A stretch of DNA of 64,000 nucleotides from assembly GCA_020850415.1 (NCBI GenBank), contig JADZER010000037.1, positions 62,001 to 126,000 of the forward strand, read 5' to 3'. Positions 7,141 through 15,922 of this stretch are shown piece by piece; within the stretch, counting starts at the first letter, position 1, and every line of letters begins with the position of its first letter. The DNA is from Phycisphaerales bacterium. Lineage in GTDB: Bacteria; Planctomycetota; Phycisphaerae; Phycisphaerales; UBA1924. A program made the position numbers and the translations under genes. Below the pieces are notes generated by a model, which was not told the DNA's origin, did not search any database, and was given only the letters and a program-made list of their open reading frames with translations.

Positions 7141-10100
7141 TTACGACCCCGCGGTTTCGCCGAACCCGCCGCCCCCGGGCGTCGCGACCTCGAGCAGCGT
7201 TCCCGGCGGGACCCGGTGGGTGATCTCGGCGAGGACGACTTCCCGCCCGCCCGGGAAGACCAGCTTCGCCGCCCCGAAGCCCCCCGGTTTCCCGCCCTGC
7301 GCCCCCCGTGGCTGGGATGCGCGGCCTGTGAGTAGTCCGACCCAAATCGGAGACAGAAATCGGTATCGCCGGATCATGCCGTCCCCGCCCGGGTGTGCGC
7401 CGGCGCCTCCCGACCCTCGCCGGATCACGCACGATTCGATCCGGATTGGGTGTCTTTGCTCCACGATTTCTGGATCTGTAAGTGCGGTGTTTGTCATATG
7501 CGTATGAATACTGGATTCTCCAGAGAAGTCGGGGCCGGCCCCCGCGCCGCCGCCCAGGGTCTCGTAGAAGCCGAAGGACTCGTTTCCCAGGACGGTGTTG
7601 TTCATGGTCCCCTGGCTCTGGGCTACCAGCCCCAGGGCGGTGAGCATGGCCTCGACCACCAGCTGGCTGATCTCGACATTGCCGCCGGCGACGGCGGGGC
7701 AATGTGCAGGATCGGCGGGGAATCCGGGGTTCAGCAGCCCCTCGGGGATGACCAGGCTGACCGGGCTGAGCAGCCCCTCGTTCAGGGGCAGATTCTCGTC
7801 GATCAGCAGGCGGAGGAGGTAGATGACGGCGCTGGTCACGATGGCCGGCGTGGCGTTGAGGCAGCGGGGGTGGACCGGGCCCGAGCCGGTGAAGTCGATG
7901 GAGGCCTCGTCCCCGGCGATGGTGATTCGGACCGCGATCGGTCCTCCTCCCAGGACGGGCTCGGCGTGCTGGTACACCCCGTCGGGCAGGCGCGCCAGGG
8001 CCGCCCGCACGCGGGATTCTGCTCTGGCCTGGATCGTCCCGCCGATGGCGTCGAAGCGGTCCGGGCCGAGCGAGGCCGCGAGGGCCCGAAGCCCGTCTGC
8101 ACCGGCCCTGACAGCGTGGAGGGCGGCGGCCAGGTCGCGGCAGTTGGTCTCGGGGTCGCGGCTGGGGTGTGGGCCCGCCATGAACAGGGCGCGGACCGCC
8201 CCCCAGTCGATCGGGCCGGCCCGCGCCAGGGTGGTGGGGGGTATGACGACCCCCTCGTCGGCCAGGCGCGTGGCGTCCGGGGCCATCGAGCCCGGGGCGA
8301 TGCCGCCGATCTCGGCGTGGTGGGCGCGGGCGGCGGTGTATCCGAGCAGGCGTCCGTGGTTGTCGTGCACCGGCTCGATGACGGTGACATCGGGCAGGTG
8401 CGACCCGCCGAAGGCGGGGTGGTTGGTCAGGATGGTCGCGTGGCCGAGATCGGGGCCGAGCAGGTCTCGCACGGCGCGCACGCAGACGCCCATCGAGCCC
8501 AGATGGACCGGCACATGCGGGGCGTTGACGACCAGCCGCCCGTCGGCGTCGAGGATCGCGCAGGAGAAGTCGCGGCGCTGCTTCACATTGGTGGAGATGG
8601 CCGTGCGTTTCAGACGCTCGCCCATCTCCTCGGCGATGGCGGTGAGCTTGCCGGCGGCGAGTTCGACCTCCACCGCCTCGGAGCGGTGGGCGACGCGCGG
8701 GGCGTCGGCCCGCGCGTCGCGCGTGAGCAGCAGCGACCCGGCGCCGCCGAGCATCGCCCGCCAGCCGGGGGCGAGGAAGGTGGTCGAGTGGGCCTCGGTG
8801 ATGAGCGCCGGGCCGGTGATCGGGTCGTTTGGGCGCAGCGTGTGACGGGCGTGGATTGGCGCCGCTTGCCAGCGATCGGTGAAGACGCGGGCCTCGGGTG
8901 GGTCGGCGGACGGCCCTGGGGCGCCGCGGGCTCGATAGCCCGCCCCCACGGGGCCCTCACCCATCGCGGGGTCCCCGTCCCCGGGGGCGCGGTCCGGCGC
9001 CGGTTGCAGCATGGCGGTGACGCGTGCGGTCACCAGCTCCAGCGGCGTCTCGGCCGGGGTGTAGCTGAAGATCTCGCGGTACCGCTCCGCGAAGCGTGCG
9101 GCCAGCGACGCACAATCGCGCGCGTCGAGCTCGAGGATGTCGTCCTGGCCTTGGAATCGGAGCTCGACGGTGCGCGTCGTCACGGTACGCCCGGCGTCGT
9201 CGGGCCACGGCGCGCGGGCCCTCGCCTCGAGCTCGTCCAGGCGCGCGGCGAGCGTGGGCAGCTCGCCCTCGAGCGGCGCGAGGACCTGCGCATCGGCGAC
9301 GCGTTCGAGCGTCGCGACGGAGAGGCCGAACGCGCTGAGGAGCCCCGCGTCGGGCGGGACGACGATGTGGTCGATGTCCAGGGCGTCGGCGATGGCGCAG
9401 GCGTGCTGCGGGCCGGCACCGCCGAAGGCCACCAGCGCGTGCTCGGCCGGGTCGTGCCCGCGCCGGATCGTGATCCGGCGCACCGCCTCGGCCATGCGCT
9501 GGTCGGCGATGGCGAGGAAGCCGGTGAGCAGCGACTCGAGCGTCAGCGCCCCCGCCGAAGCCCCGGCGATGGAGCCCCGGGCGTGCGCCAGGGTTTCCTG
9601 TGCGCGGGCCTCGGCCGCGGGGCGGTCGAGCGGCACGGCGAAGTGCGTCGGGTCCAGCCGCCCGAGCAGCAGGTTGCAGTCGGTGATGGTGAGCGGGCCC
9701 CCGCGCCCGTAGCAGGCGGGGCCCGGCTCGGCGCCGGCGCTCTCGGGCCCGACGCGCAGCACGGCGCGATCGACCGAGCAGACCGACCCGCCGCCCGCGG
9801 CAACGGTCTCCACCGCCACGCAGGGCGCGATGATGCGGGCGTCGCCGACGCGGGTCTGGTAGACGCGCTCGGGAAGCCCCTGGGCGCGGGCGCAGTCGGT
9901 GCTCGTGCCGCCCATGTCGAAGGTGATGACGCGGGGGAACCCCGCGCGTCGCCCGGCCTCGGTCGCGCCCAGCACGCCGCCGGCCGGGCCGGAGAGCAGG
10001 CTGTCCTTGGGGGCGAAGCCGTCGCGGTCCACGAGCCCGCCGGCGCTGGTCATGACCAGCAGGCCGGATTGCAGGTCAGATTGCGCGCCGGGGCGTCCGC

Positions 10101-11046
10101 TCCCCGGGCGGCTTGTCTGTTGCAGCGGGCGCTGCACGCGGTCGAGATACCGGTCGATCACGGGCGCGAGGTAGGCGTTGACGACCGCCGTCTCGGCGCG
10201 GGGCAGGAAGCCGATGGCGCTGCCCAGATCGCTCGACGCGGAGACATGCTCGAAGCCGAGGGCCAGCAGCGTGTCGCGCACCGCCCGCTCGTGGGCGGGC
10301 TCGCGCCACGAGTGCATCAGGGCGACCGCCGCGACGCGGACGCCGGCGTCGAGCACCGCCCGCGCCCGGGCCCGCAGGGCGTCGAGGTCCAGCGCCGTGA
10401 TCACCCCGCCCGACGCGTCTAGGCGCTCGCGCACTTCGACCACCCGGTCGTGGAGCGGGCGGGGGCGCCGGACGCGGAGTGTGAAGAGGTCCGGGCGGGT
10501 CTGGTCGCCGATGAGGAGCAGGTCGGCGAACCCCTCGGTGACAAAGAACGCTGTGGGGGCCCCGCGCCGTTCGAGCAGCGCGTTGGTGCCCCGGGTGGTC
10601 GCCAGGCGCAGGTGGGTCGGCGGCAGGGGCTCGCCCGCGGGGGTGCCGGTGACCATCCGGGCCGCCAGGATCGGGGCCTCCTCGCCGGTGGTGAGTTCGG
10701 CGGTGTCGCCGGGTGAGATCGCGGGGATGGGGATGTCGAGGGTCGCGCGGGCGGTCTGGTGGTCGATCGGCTCGACGGCCGCGACCCGCGCCCGCCCCCC
10801 GCGGCAGGCGAGGGTCGCGCCGACCGCGAACCCCGGGCGCTCCAGCCACGGCGCGGTGAGCACGAGGGCGGATGGGGATTCCACGGCGGCGATCGCCGCG
10901 CGGAGCGAGCCGGAGCTCAGGACCTTGGCGCGTCGGACGGCGCCGTCTGGGGCCAGGGCCAGGCAGTCGGTGAAGGTGCCGCCGGTATCGACGAAGATCC
11001 GCCACGGGTGCGGCGGGCTGGGCTGTTCGTGCGGGTCGTCGGGCAT
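7141..11046 (-). CDS. Fused hydantoinase A/B (5-oxoprolinase type)
   Basis: ATP-dependent amide-ring hydrolase of 1301 residues, the single-chain length of 5-oxoprolinases. The HyuA half starts [19 protein letters not shown] (phosphate-binding DTGGTFTD) and includes [12 protein letters not shown] and [10 protein letters not shown]. The HyuB half starts near residue 785 with the metal/catalytic block [18 protein letters not shown] and includes [12 protein letters not shown]. Substrate may be 5-oxoproline or another hydantoin-like lactam. The start at 11046 has no clear Shine-Dalgarno. About 225 bp near the 3' end (7306-7530) use AT-rich codons, although the protein there is a conserved family block. 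Confidence 0.9.
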   Translation of the reverse strand: MPDDPHEQPSPPHPWRIFVDTGGTFTDCLALAPDGAVRRAKVLSSGSLRAAIAAVESPSALVLTAPWLERPGFAVGATLACRGGRARVAAVEPIDHQTARATLDIPIPAISPGDTAELTTGEEAPILAARMVTGTPAGEPLPPTHLRLATTRGTNALLERRGAPTAFFVTEGFADLLLIGDQTRPDLFTLRVRRPRPLHDRVVEVRERLDASGGVITALDLDALRARARAVLDAGVRVAAVALMHSWREPAHERAVRDTLLALGFEHVSASSDLGSAIGFLPRAETAVVNAYLAPVIDRYLDRVQRPLQQTSRPGSGRPGAQSDLQSGLLVMTSAGGLVDRDGFAPKDSLLSGPAGGVLGATEAGRRAGFPRVITFDMGGTSTDCARAQGLPERVYQTRVGDARIIAPCVAVETVAAGGGSVCSVDRAVLRVGPESAGAEPGPACYGRGGPLTITDCNLLLGRLDPTHFAVPLDRPAAEARAQETLAHARGSIAGASAGALTLESLLTGFLAIADQRMAEAVRRITIRRGHDPAEHALVAFGGAGPQHACAIADALDIDHIVVPPDAGLLSAFGLSVATLERVADAQVLAPLEGELPTLAARLDELEARARAPWPDDAGRTVTTRTVELRFQGQDDILELDARDCASLAARFAERYREIFSYTPAETPLELVTARVTAMLQPAPDRAPGDGDPAMGEGPVGAGYRARGAPGPSADPPEARVFTDRWQAAPIHARHTLRPNDPITGPALITEAHSTTFLAPGWRAMLGGAGSLLLTRDARADAPRVAHRSEAVEVELAAGKLTAIAEEMGERLKRTAISTNVKQRRDFSCAILDADGRLVVNAPHVPVHLGSMGVCVRAVRDLLGPDLGHATILTNHPAFGGSHLPDVTVIEPVHDNHGRLLGYTAARAHHAEIGGIAPGSMAPDATRLADEGVVIPPTTLARAGPIDWGAVRALFMAGPHPSRDPETNCRDLAAALHAVRAGADGLRALAASLGPDRFDAIGGTIQARAESRVRAALARLPDGVYQHAEPVLGGGPIAVRITIAGDEASIDFTGSGPVHPRCLNATPAIVTSAVIYLLRLLIDENLPLNEGLLSPVSLVIPEGLLNPGFPADPAHCPAVAGGNVEISQLVVEAMLTALGLVAQSQGTMNNTVLGNESFGFYETLGGGAGAGPDFSGESSIHTHMTNTALTDPEIVEQRHPIRIESCVIRRGSGGAGAHPGGDGMIRRYRFLSPIWVGLLTGRASQPRGAQGGKPGGFGAAKLVFPGGREVVLAEITHRVPPGTLLEVATPGGGGFGETAGS

Positions 11047-11091
11047 TGGCGTGGTAGAGTACCGCCCGCGATCGGGGGGCCGGGAGCGGCG

Positions 11092-11490
11092 ATGTCAGCA
11101 GAGGTGGTCATCCGGTGTGTTGCGGTCGGCGTGGGAGGGGCGATCGGCTCGCTCGCCCGGTACGGGCTGAGCCTCTGGGGGGCCTCGCTCGACACCCGCC
11201 TGCCCTGGGGCACCTTCGCCGCCAACGCCCTGGGGTGCCTGGTCATGGGGGCGGTGATGTACCTCGTCGTCGAGCGCCAAACGATGCCCGAGGGGCTGCG
11301 GTTGTTCCTCGCGGTCGGGTTGCTCGGGGGCCTGACGACCTTCTCGACCTTCAGCTACGAGGCCCTCGCGCTGCTGCGCCAGGGGCACACGGGGCCGGCG
11401 GGGCTGTACCTGGTGGGCAGCCTGCTGGTGGGGCTCGGGGGCGCGGCGGCGGGGTGGTGGATGGCGGGGTTGGTCGCGCCGAAGGGCTGA
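11092..11490 (+). CDS. fluC: Fluoride-specific ion channel FluC/CrcB
   Basis: Small four-helix membrane protein of 132 residues that exports fluoride as an antiparallel dimer. Family features are visible: GGAIGSLARYG (with Arg23), GTFAANALGCLVMG (with pore Asn45), and TTFSTFSYE (82-90; the TTFST stretch and phenylalanines line the pore). The ATG at 11092 has GGGAG 6 nt upstream; a longer open frame upstream is antisense to the oxoprolinase and was ignored. Only 45 bp separate it from the divergent oxoprolinase start, so the promoters overlap. Single gene rather than a heterodimeric pair. Confidence 0.92.
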   Translation: MSAEVVIRCVAVGVGGAIGSLARYGLSLWGASLDTRLPWGTFAANALGCLVMGAVMYLVVERQTMPEGLRLFLAVGLLGGLTTFSTFSYEALALLRQGHTGPAGLYLVGSLLVGLGGAAAGWWMAGLVAPKG

Positions 11491-11521
11491 GGCGACGCCC
11501 CGCCCGAGCTACGCTTGCCCG

Positions 11522-12415
11522 ATGCCCCGGCGCTACGACATGCTCGCGTTGGACCTGGACGGCACGGTGCTCGACCCGCAGAGCCGCGTGCGTCCGGAGG
11601 TGGCCGCGGCGGTCGCCCGGGCCCGCGAGGCGGGGCTGCTGGTGGTGGTGTGCACGGGGCGGGGGCTGCCCGAGTCTCGCGGGGCGCTGGACGCGATCGG
11701 CCAGGTCGATCCGGTGATCGTCGCGGGCGGGTCGATCATCGCCGACCCGGCGAGCGGGCGGACGCTCCACCGGTTCCCGATGCACCCGACGCTGACGGCG
11801 AGGCTGACCGAGACGCTGCTCAGCCGCGGGCACCCGGTGCTGGTGCTCAAGGACCCCGACGGCGCGGGGTACGACTACCTGATCGTGACGGGGAAGCGGA
11901 AGCTGAGCCTGGACCCGGTGACGCAGTGGTGGTTCGAGGAGATGGCGGTCTCGCTGCGCCTGGCGTCGGATGTGACGCGCGACCCGCACCCCGAGCACAC
12001 GGTGCGGGTGGGCGTGTGCGCCCACGCCGAGGAGCTGGGCGAGCTTGAGCGGCTCATCCGCGCGGGGTTCGAGGACACGGTGACGGTCCACAACTTCCCC
12101 GCGGTCGTCGCGCCCCACGGCGCGACGCACTGGGCGGCGGGCGAGGTGGCCCACATCCTCGAGTGCTTCGACGCCCGCGCAGACAAGTGGAACGCGGTGC
12201 GGCACCTCGCCGCCGAGCGGGGGATCGACCACGCCCGGATCGCGGCGGTGGGGGATCAGATCAACGATGTGACCATGATCCGCGGCGCCGGGCTTGGGAT
12301 CGCGATGGGCAACGCGATCGAGGCGGTCCGCGCCGTGGCCGACCGCGTCACCACGAGCAACGCCGAGGCGGGCGTGGCGCGGGCGATCGGGATGGTGCTG
12401 GCGGGGGAGTGGTAG
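11522..12415 (+). CDS. Cof-type HAD-superfamily phosphatase
   Basis: Sugar-phosphate or nucleotide phosphatase of 297 residues, class IIB HAD. Motif I is MLALDLDGTVLD (both Asp), motif II is VVVCTGRGLP, and motifs III/IV are the Lys in DKWNAV followed by VGDQINDVTMIRGAGLGIAMGN. The cap domain lies between about residues 80 and 210. Substrate cannot be inferred. It follows fluC by 31 bp on the same strand, probably co-transcribed. No convincing Shine-Dalgarno precedes the ATG. Confidence 0.88.
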   Translation: MPRRYDMLALDLDGTVLDPQSRVRPEVAAAVARAREAGLLVVVCTGRGLPESRGALDAIGQVDPVIVAGGSIIADPASGRTLHRFPMHPTLTARLTETLLSRGHPVLVLKDPDGAGYDYLIVTGKRKLSLDPVTQWWFEEMAVSLRLASDVTRDPHPEHTVRVGVCAHAEELGELERLIRAGFEDTVTVHNFPAVVAPHGATHWAAGEVAHILECFDARADKWNAVRHLAAERGIDHARIAAVGDQINDVTMIRGAGLGIAMGNAIEAVRAVADRVTTSNAEAGVARAIGMVLAGEW

Positions 12416-12426
12416 AGGGAAAGGAC

Positions 12427-12481
12427 GAAGGATGAAGGATGAACCGTACAACGACGGGGTTTGGTTCATCCTCCATCCTTC
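12427..12481. repeat. GAAGGAT-family inverted repeat (hairpin)
   Basis: Left arm at 12427-12445 (two GAAGGAT units then GAACC) and right arm at 12463-12481 are reverse complements with one mismatch in 19, separated by 17 nt. A further partial TTCATCC unit follows at 12485-12495. It sits between the HAD phosphatase stop and rsmA and may act as a terminator or processing stem. The same heptamer forms the 12-copy array at 36144. Confidence 0.75.
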
Positions 12482-12514
12482 CGCCTTCATCCTTCGGTAT
12501 TGGCTGTGAGTCCC

Positions 12515-13333
12515 ATGCCCCAGTCGCTCGCGGAAATCCGGGACCTCCTCGCCTCCCGCGGCCTGAGCCCGCTCAAGCGGTTCGGGCAGAACTTCCTCAT
12601 CGACCAGAACCTGGTGCGCAAGCTCGTGGACGAGGCGGGGGTGACGCCGGGCGAGCTGGTGCTCGAGGTCGGGCCCGGGACCGGGACGCTGACCGAGGAG
12701 CTGCTCGGGCGCGGGTGCGGGGTGATCGCGTGCGAGCTGGACCGGGGGCTCGCGGCCCTGCTCCGCGACCGGCTGGGGGCGAGCGAGCGGTTCACGCTGG
12801 TGGAGGGCGATTGCCTCGGCGGCAAGCGGCATGTCTCGCCGGAGGTCGTCGGGGCGATCGGGGGGCGCCCGTTCGTGCTGGTGGCGAACCTGCCGTACGG
12901 GGCGGCGACGCCGCTGATGCTCGCGTTGCTGACCGAGCACCCCGGCTGCCGCGGGATGTTCGTGACAATCCAGCGGGAGGTGGGGGAGCGCTTGGGGGCG
13001 GGGGCGCGGACGGACGCGTACGGGTCGATCAGCGTGGTGGCGCAGACGCTGGCGACGGTGCGCACGATCGCGAGACTGCCGAGCGAGTGCTTCTGGCCCC
13101 GCCCGGATGTGGCGAGCGTGATGATCGGTGTCGAGCGCCGGCCCGAGCACGGGATCGAGGACCCGGCGGGGTTCGCGGCGTTCTGCCAGCGGGTGTTCGA
13201 GAAGCGGCGCAAGCAACTGGGGGGCGTGCTGGGGCGGGAGATCGCGTGGCCGGAGGGGGTGGAGCCGACGATGCGGGCGGAGGAACTGTCGCCGGGGCAG
13301 ATGGTGGCGTTGTGGCGGGCGATCGGGGCATAG
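12515..13333 (+). CDS. rsmA: 16S rRNA (adenine1518-N6/adenine1519-N6)-dimethyltransferase
   Basis: KsgA/RsmA dimethylates two adenines in the 3' hairpin of 16S rRNA during 30S maturation using SAM. Visible motifs: LKRFGQNFLIDQNLV at the N-terminus, SAM-binding VLEVGPGTGTLTEELL, acidic CELDRG, the catalytic NLPYGAATPL (NLPY), and a C-terminal FEKRRKQL. The ATG at 12515 (MPQSLAEIRDLL) matches the family start; the upstream open sequence is repeat-derived. Length 272 residues is normal. It converges on the sugar permease at 13366. Confidence 0.95.
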   Translation: MPQSLAEIRDLLASRGLSPLKRFGQNFLIDQNLVRKLVDEAGVTPGELVLEVGPGTGTLTEELLGRGCGVIACELDRGLAALLRDRLGASERFTLVEGDCLGGKRHVSPEVVGAIGGRPFVLVANLPYGAATPLMLALLTEHPGCRGMFVTIQREVGERLGAGARTDAYGSISVVAQTLATVRTIARLPSECFWPRPDVASVMIGVERRPEHGIEDPAGFAAFCQRVFEKRRKQLGGVLGREIAWPEGVEPTMRAEELSPGQMVALWRAIGA

Positions 13334-13358
13334 GTCCCACGGGACCCATGGGACCCAT
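13333..13358. repeat. GGGACCCAT tandem/palindrome between convergent genes
   Basis: GGTCCC-AC-GGGACC hairpin (13333-13346) overlapping two direct copies of GGGACCCAT (13341-13358). It occupies nearly all of the 32 bp between rsmA and the permease stop and could terminate both. Confidence 0.5.
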
Positions 13359-13365
13359 GTCGGGC

Positions 13366-14367
13366 TCACCGCGCCGTCGAACGGCGCTGGCGCCACAGAT
13401 CGACCGCCACCGCCGCGATGATGATGTGCCCCACGATCATCTGCTGCACGAAGCTGGGCCACTGGAGGTGGTCGCAGCGGTTGCGCATGTAGGTCATCAT
13501 GAAGGCGCCGACGAGCGAGCCGAGGATCGAGCCGCGCCCGCCGTTGAGCGAGGCTCCGCCGATGACCGTCGCCGCGATGATGTCCAGCTCGAGTCCCACG
13601 GCGATGGTGGGGTCGCCCTGCCCGCTGAGGCGGCCGAACTGGAACAGCCCGCCGAGCCCGACAAGCAGGCCGCAGACGATGTAGACGAGGATCTTGGTGC
13701 GGTCGATGGGCACGCCGGCGTAGCGTGCGGCCAGCTCGTTGGAACCGATGGCGATGGCGCGCCGGCCGAAGACGGTGTACCGGATCATCCCGGCCGCGAC
13801 CAGCCCGAGAGCCAGCATGAACCACACGCCGGGTGCGACGACCAGCCACTCGGCGGTCGGGAAGGGTCTGACCACCTCGGCCAGGGCCCCGGGATCGGCG
13901 GAGATGGGGCGGCTGCCGGCGATCCACTTGGCCACGCCGCGGAACAGGCCGAGCGTGCCGAGGGTGACGATGAAGGGGGGGAGCCGCAGGAGGGTGATGA
14001 GCAGGCCGTTGTACAGGCCGCAGACGGCGCCGGTGGCGATGGCGGCGAGCGATGCCAGGGGCAGGGGCCAGCCTTCTTTGAACGCCCATGCGCCGACGAC
14101 GCTCGCCAGGGCGATGCCCGAGCCGACGGAGAGGTCGAGCCCGCCCGAGGCGATCACCAGCGTCATGCCGATCGCGCAGGTGCCGACGATCAGGGTCTGG
14201 ACGGCGATGAACTGGAGGTCCTGCACGCTCACGCCCTTGTGCGGCGGGATGGCGAGGAAGACCAGAACGACCACGATGAGCGCCACGAACGGGCGCACCA
14301 ACGCCGCGGCCTGGGCGACAAACCGCTGGTGTCGCGAGCGGGCGTGGTCGAGGGTTGCCTGTTTCAC
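13366..14367 (-). CDS. ABC sugar transporter permease (RbsC/AraH type)
   Basis: Inner-membrane permease of 333 residues with about 8-10 hydrophobic helices. Family blocks: GMTLVIASGGLDLSVGS, LPPFIVTLGTLGLFRG, YTVFGRRAIAIGSN, and VIGGASLNGGRGSILG (the EAA-like coupling loop). It starts with GTG at 14367, overlapping the stop of the binding-protein gene by the tetranucleotide GTGA, so translational coupling is likely. The sugar-type ATPase (RbsA-like) that should drive it is not in the window. Confidence 0.9.
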   Translation of the reverse strand: MKQATLDHARSRHQRFVAQAAALVRPFVALIVVVLVFLAIPPHKGVSVQDLQFIAVQTLIVGTCAIGMTLVIASGGLDLSVGSGIALASVVGAWAFKEGWPLPLASLAAIATGAVCGLYNGLLITLLRLPPFIVTLGTLGLFRGVAKWIAGSRPISADPGALAEVVRPFPTAEWLVVAPGVWFMLALGLVAAGMIRYTVFGRRAIAIGSNELAARYAGVPIDRTKILVYIVCGLLVGLGGLFQFGRLSGQGDPTIAVGLELDIIAATVIGGASLNGGRGSILGSLVGAFMMTYMRNRCDHLQWPSFVQQMIVGHIIIAAVAVDLWRQRRSTAR

Positions 14368-15398
14368 GGGCCTTCGAGCGAGGAGAAGTCCGGGGCGATC
14401 AGGTCCCGGGCCTCGGGCGTGTTCATGTTCTCGGGGGTCACGAGCATGACGCCGGTGTCGATGCGGGGCTCGATCGCCTTGCCATGGACGTGATCGACCG
14501 CGGCCTTGACGCCCAGCTCGCCCATGCGGATCGGGTTCTGGACGACCAGGGCCTTGATGTCCCCCGCGCCGAGCGCCGCGACAAGCCCCTCGCTGGCGTC
14601 AAAGCCGATGAAGCTGACCTTGCCCGCCATCTCCCGCGACCGCAAAGCCAGCAGCATGCCGTAGGTCGAGCTCTCGTTCGGGCAGAACACGCCGGCGATG
14701 TCGGTGTAGGTGGTCAGCAGGTTCTCCGCCGCCTCCTGGGCGGTCGCGCGGGTGGCGCCGGCGTAGCGCCCGGGGTCGATCAGCTCGATGCCCTCGGCGG
14801 CGGCGAGGGCCTCGACGAAGCCCTTCTCGCGCAGGTCGGTGCTGGCCGAGCCCTCCTGGTAGCGGAGGAGGAGCACCTTGCCCTTGCCGCCGAGCAGCGA
14901 GGCCATGTGCTGGCCGGCCATGCGTCCGCCCTGCTCGTTGTCGGTGGCGATGAAGGAGACGAAGTCCTTGCCGACCTCGGCGTCGAGGCCGGAGTCGATG
15001 ATGACGACGGGGATGCCGGCCTGGGTGGCGAGTCGCACGGGGGCGACGAGGGCCTTGTCGTCGAGCGGGGCGAGCACGATGGCGTCGTAGCCGCTGGAGA
15101 TGAGGTTCTCGACGAGGGCGACCTGCTGGGCGCGGTCGTCCTCACGCTCGGGGCCGGTGAAGGTGATCTCGACGCCGCCGAGATCCTGCTCGGCCCGCTT
15201 GGCCCCGGCGTGGATGCTCTTCCAGAAGTCGTGCGTGGTGCCCTTGGGGACGACGGCGACCCGCAGGGTCTCCTTGGACCCCGCGCCGTTGGGCGTCCCG
15301 GGGGCCTTGCCGGTGGGCTCGGACTTGGAGCAGGAGGTCATCGCCAGCAGCGCGGCTGTGAGCAGCGTGGCGGCGGTCCGGAGCGGGCTGGTGGTCAT
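14364..15398 (-). CDS. Periplasmic sugar-binding protein (RbsB-like), likely lipoprotein
   Basis: Type I periplasmic binding protein (Peripla_BP_4) of 344 residues. The start at 15398 is backed by GAGGACCACGCC and by an N-terminal export signal, LLTAALLAMTSCSKSE; Cys after TS suggests lipidation, although the lipobox is not ideal. The mature part begins LRVAVVPKGTTHDFWKSIHAGA, followed by YDAIVLAPLDD, VIIDSGLDAE, FIATDNEQGGRMAGQ and FCPNESSTYGM, typical of the ribose/rhamnose/autoinducer-2 group. It is co-transcribed with the permease. The divergent mutarotase suggests rhamnose or fucose as ligand (inference). Confidence 0.88.
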   Translation of the reverse strand: MTTSPLRTAATLLTAALLAMTSCSKSEPTGKAPGTPNGAGSKETLRVAVVPKGTTHDFWKSIHAGAKRAEQDLGGVEITFTGPEREDDRAQQVALVENLISSGYDAIVLAPLDDKALVAPVRLATQAGIPVVIIDSGLDAEVGKDFVSFIATDNEQGGRMAGQHMASLLGGKGKVLLLRYQEGSASTDLREKGFVEALAAAEGIELIDPGRYAGATRATAQEAAENLLTTYTDIAGVFCPNESSTYGMLLALRSREMAGKVSFIGFDASEGLVAALGAGDIKALVVQNPIRMGELGVKAAVDHVHGKAIEPRIDTGVMLVTPENMNTPEARDLIAPDFSSLEGP

Positions 15399-15501
15399 GG
15401 CGTGGTCCTCGTGCAAGGGGTCGGAAGGGCATGGTACCGTTTGGCGGCTGGCGGCGGGCCGCCCGGGGTTCCGGATGGCCCGCGGACAGAAGGAGCACGG
15501 C

Positions 15502-15834
15502 ATGCGGGTGTTCGCCCAGGCGATCGATCTCGTGGACGACCCGGCGATGATCGCCGAGTACGAGGAGCACCACCGCCGCGTCTGGCCGGAGGTGGTCGGG
15601 GCCCTGCGGGCCATTGGGATCACCGGGATGAGGATCTTCCGAACCGGCCCCCGCCTGTTCATGTTCTATGAGGCCCCGGACGGGTTCGACCCGGCGACGG
15701 ACTACCAGGCCTACACCGCCGACCCCCGCTGCCGGGCCTGGGACCAGCTCATGCGCCGGTATCAGCGCCCCGTGCCCGGGGCCCCGCCGGGGGCGTGGTG
15801 GACGCCGATGGTCGAGGTGTTCTCGCTGGACTGA
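15502..15834 (+). CDS. rhaM: L-rhamnose mutarotase family protein
   Basis: Dimeric alpha-beta barrel enzyme of 110 residues that interconverts alpha and beta anomers of L-rhamnose (related enzymes act on fucose). It aligns with RhaM through EYEEHHRRVWPEV (the catalytic His lies in the HHRRVWPE segment), the middle LFMFYEA and the C-terminal VEVFSLD. AAGGAG is 6 nt upstream of the ATG. It is divergent from the sugar-binding protein and permease, supporting a deoxysugar uptake locus. The exact sugar is not proven. Confidence 0.8.
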   Translation: MRVFAQAIDLVDDPAMIAEYEEHHRRVWPEVVGALRAIGITGMRIFRTGPRLFMFYEAPDGFDPATDYQAYTADPRCRAWDQLMRRYQRPVPGAPPGAWWTPMVEVFSLD

Positions 15835-15850
15835 CCGGGCGGGCCCAATA

Positions 15851-15890
15851 CGAGAACGCCCCCGGGGCGGGTGCTCCCGGGGGCGTCTCG
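15851..15890. terminator. Bidirectional hairpin terminator
   Basis: Long stem CGAGAACGCCCCCGGG (15851-15866) / CCCGGGGGCGTCTCG (15876-15890) with one bulged base, between the convergent mutarotase and the dockerin-tailed gene. No T-run on either side. Confidence 0.6.
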
Positions 15891-15922
15891 CGAAGAAGTG
15901 GCTTCGGGGGACCGGGTCTGGC

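Noticed and set aside
7058-7702. Frameshifted C-terminus of the oxoprolinase in another frame
   Set aside because: The 7141-11046 frame already contains all conserved HyuB blocks to its natural stop; the other frame is a shadow.
11047-11091. Fluoride riboswitch in front of fluC
   Set aside because: Only 45 bp separate the two start codons, and I could not find the conserved crcB-motif blocks or pseudoknot.
15835-15922. Riboswitch or attenuator between mutarotase and dockerin gene
   Set aside because: The genes converge here, so the stem-loop is best read as a shared terminator.
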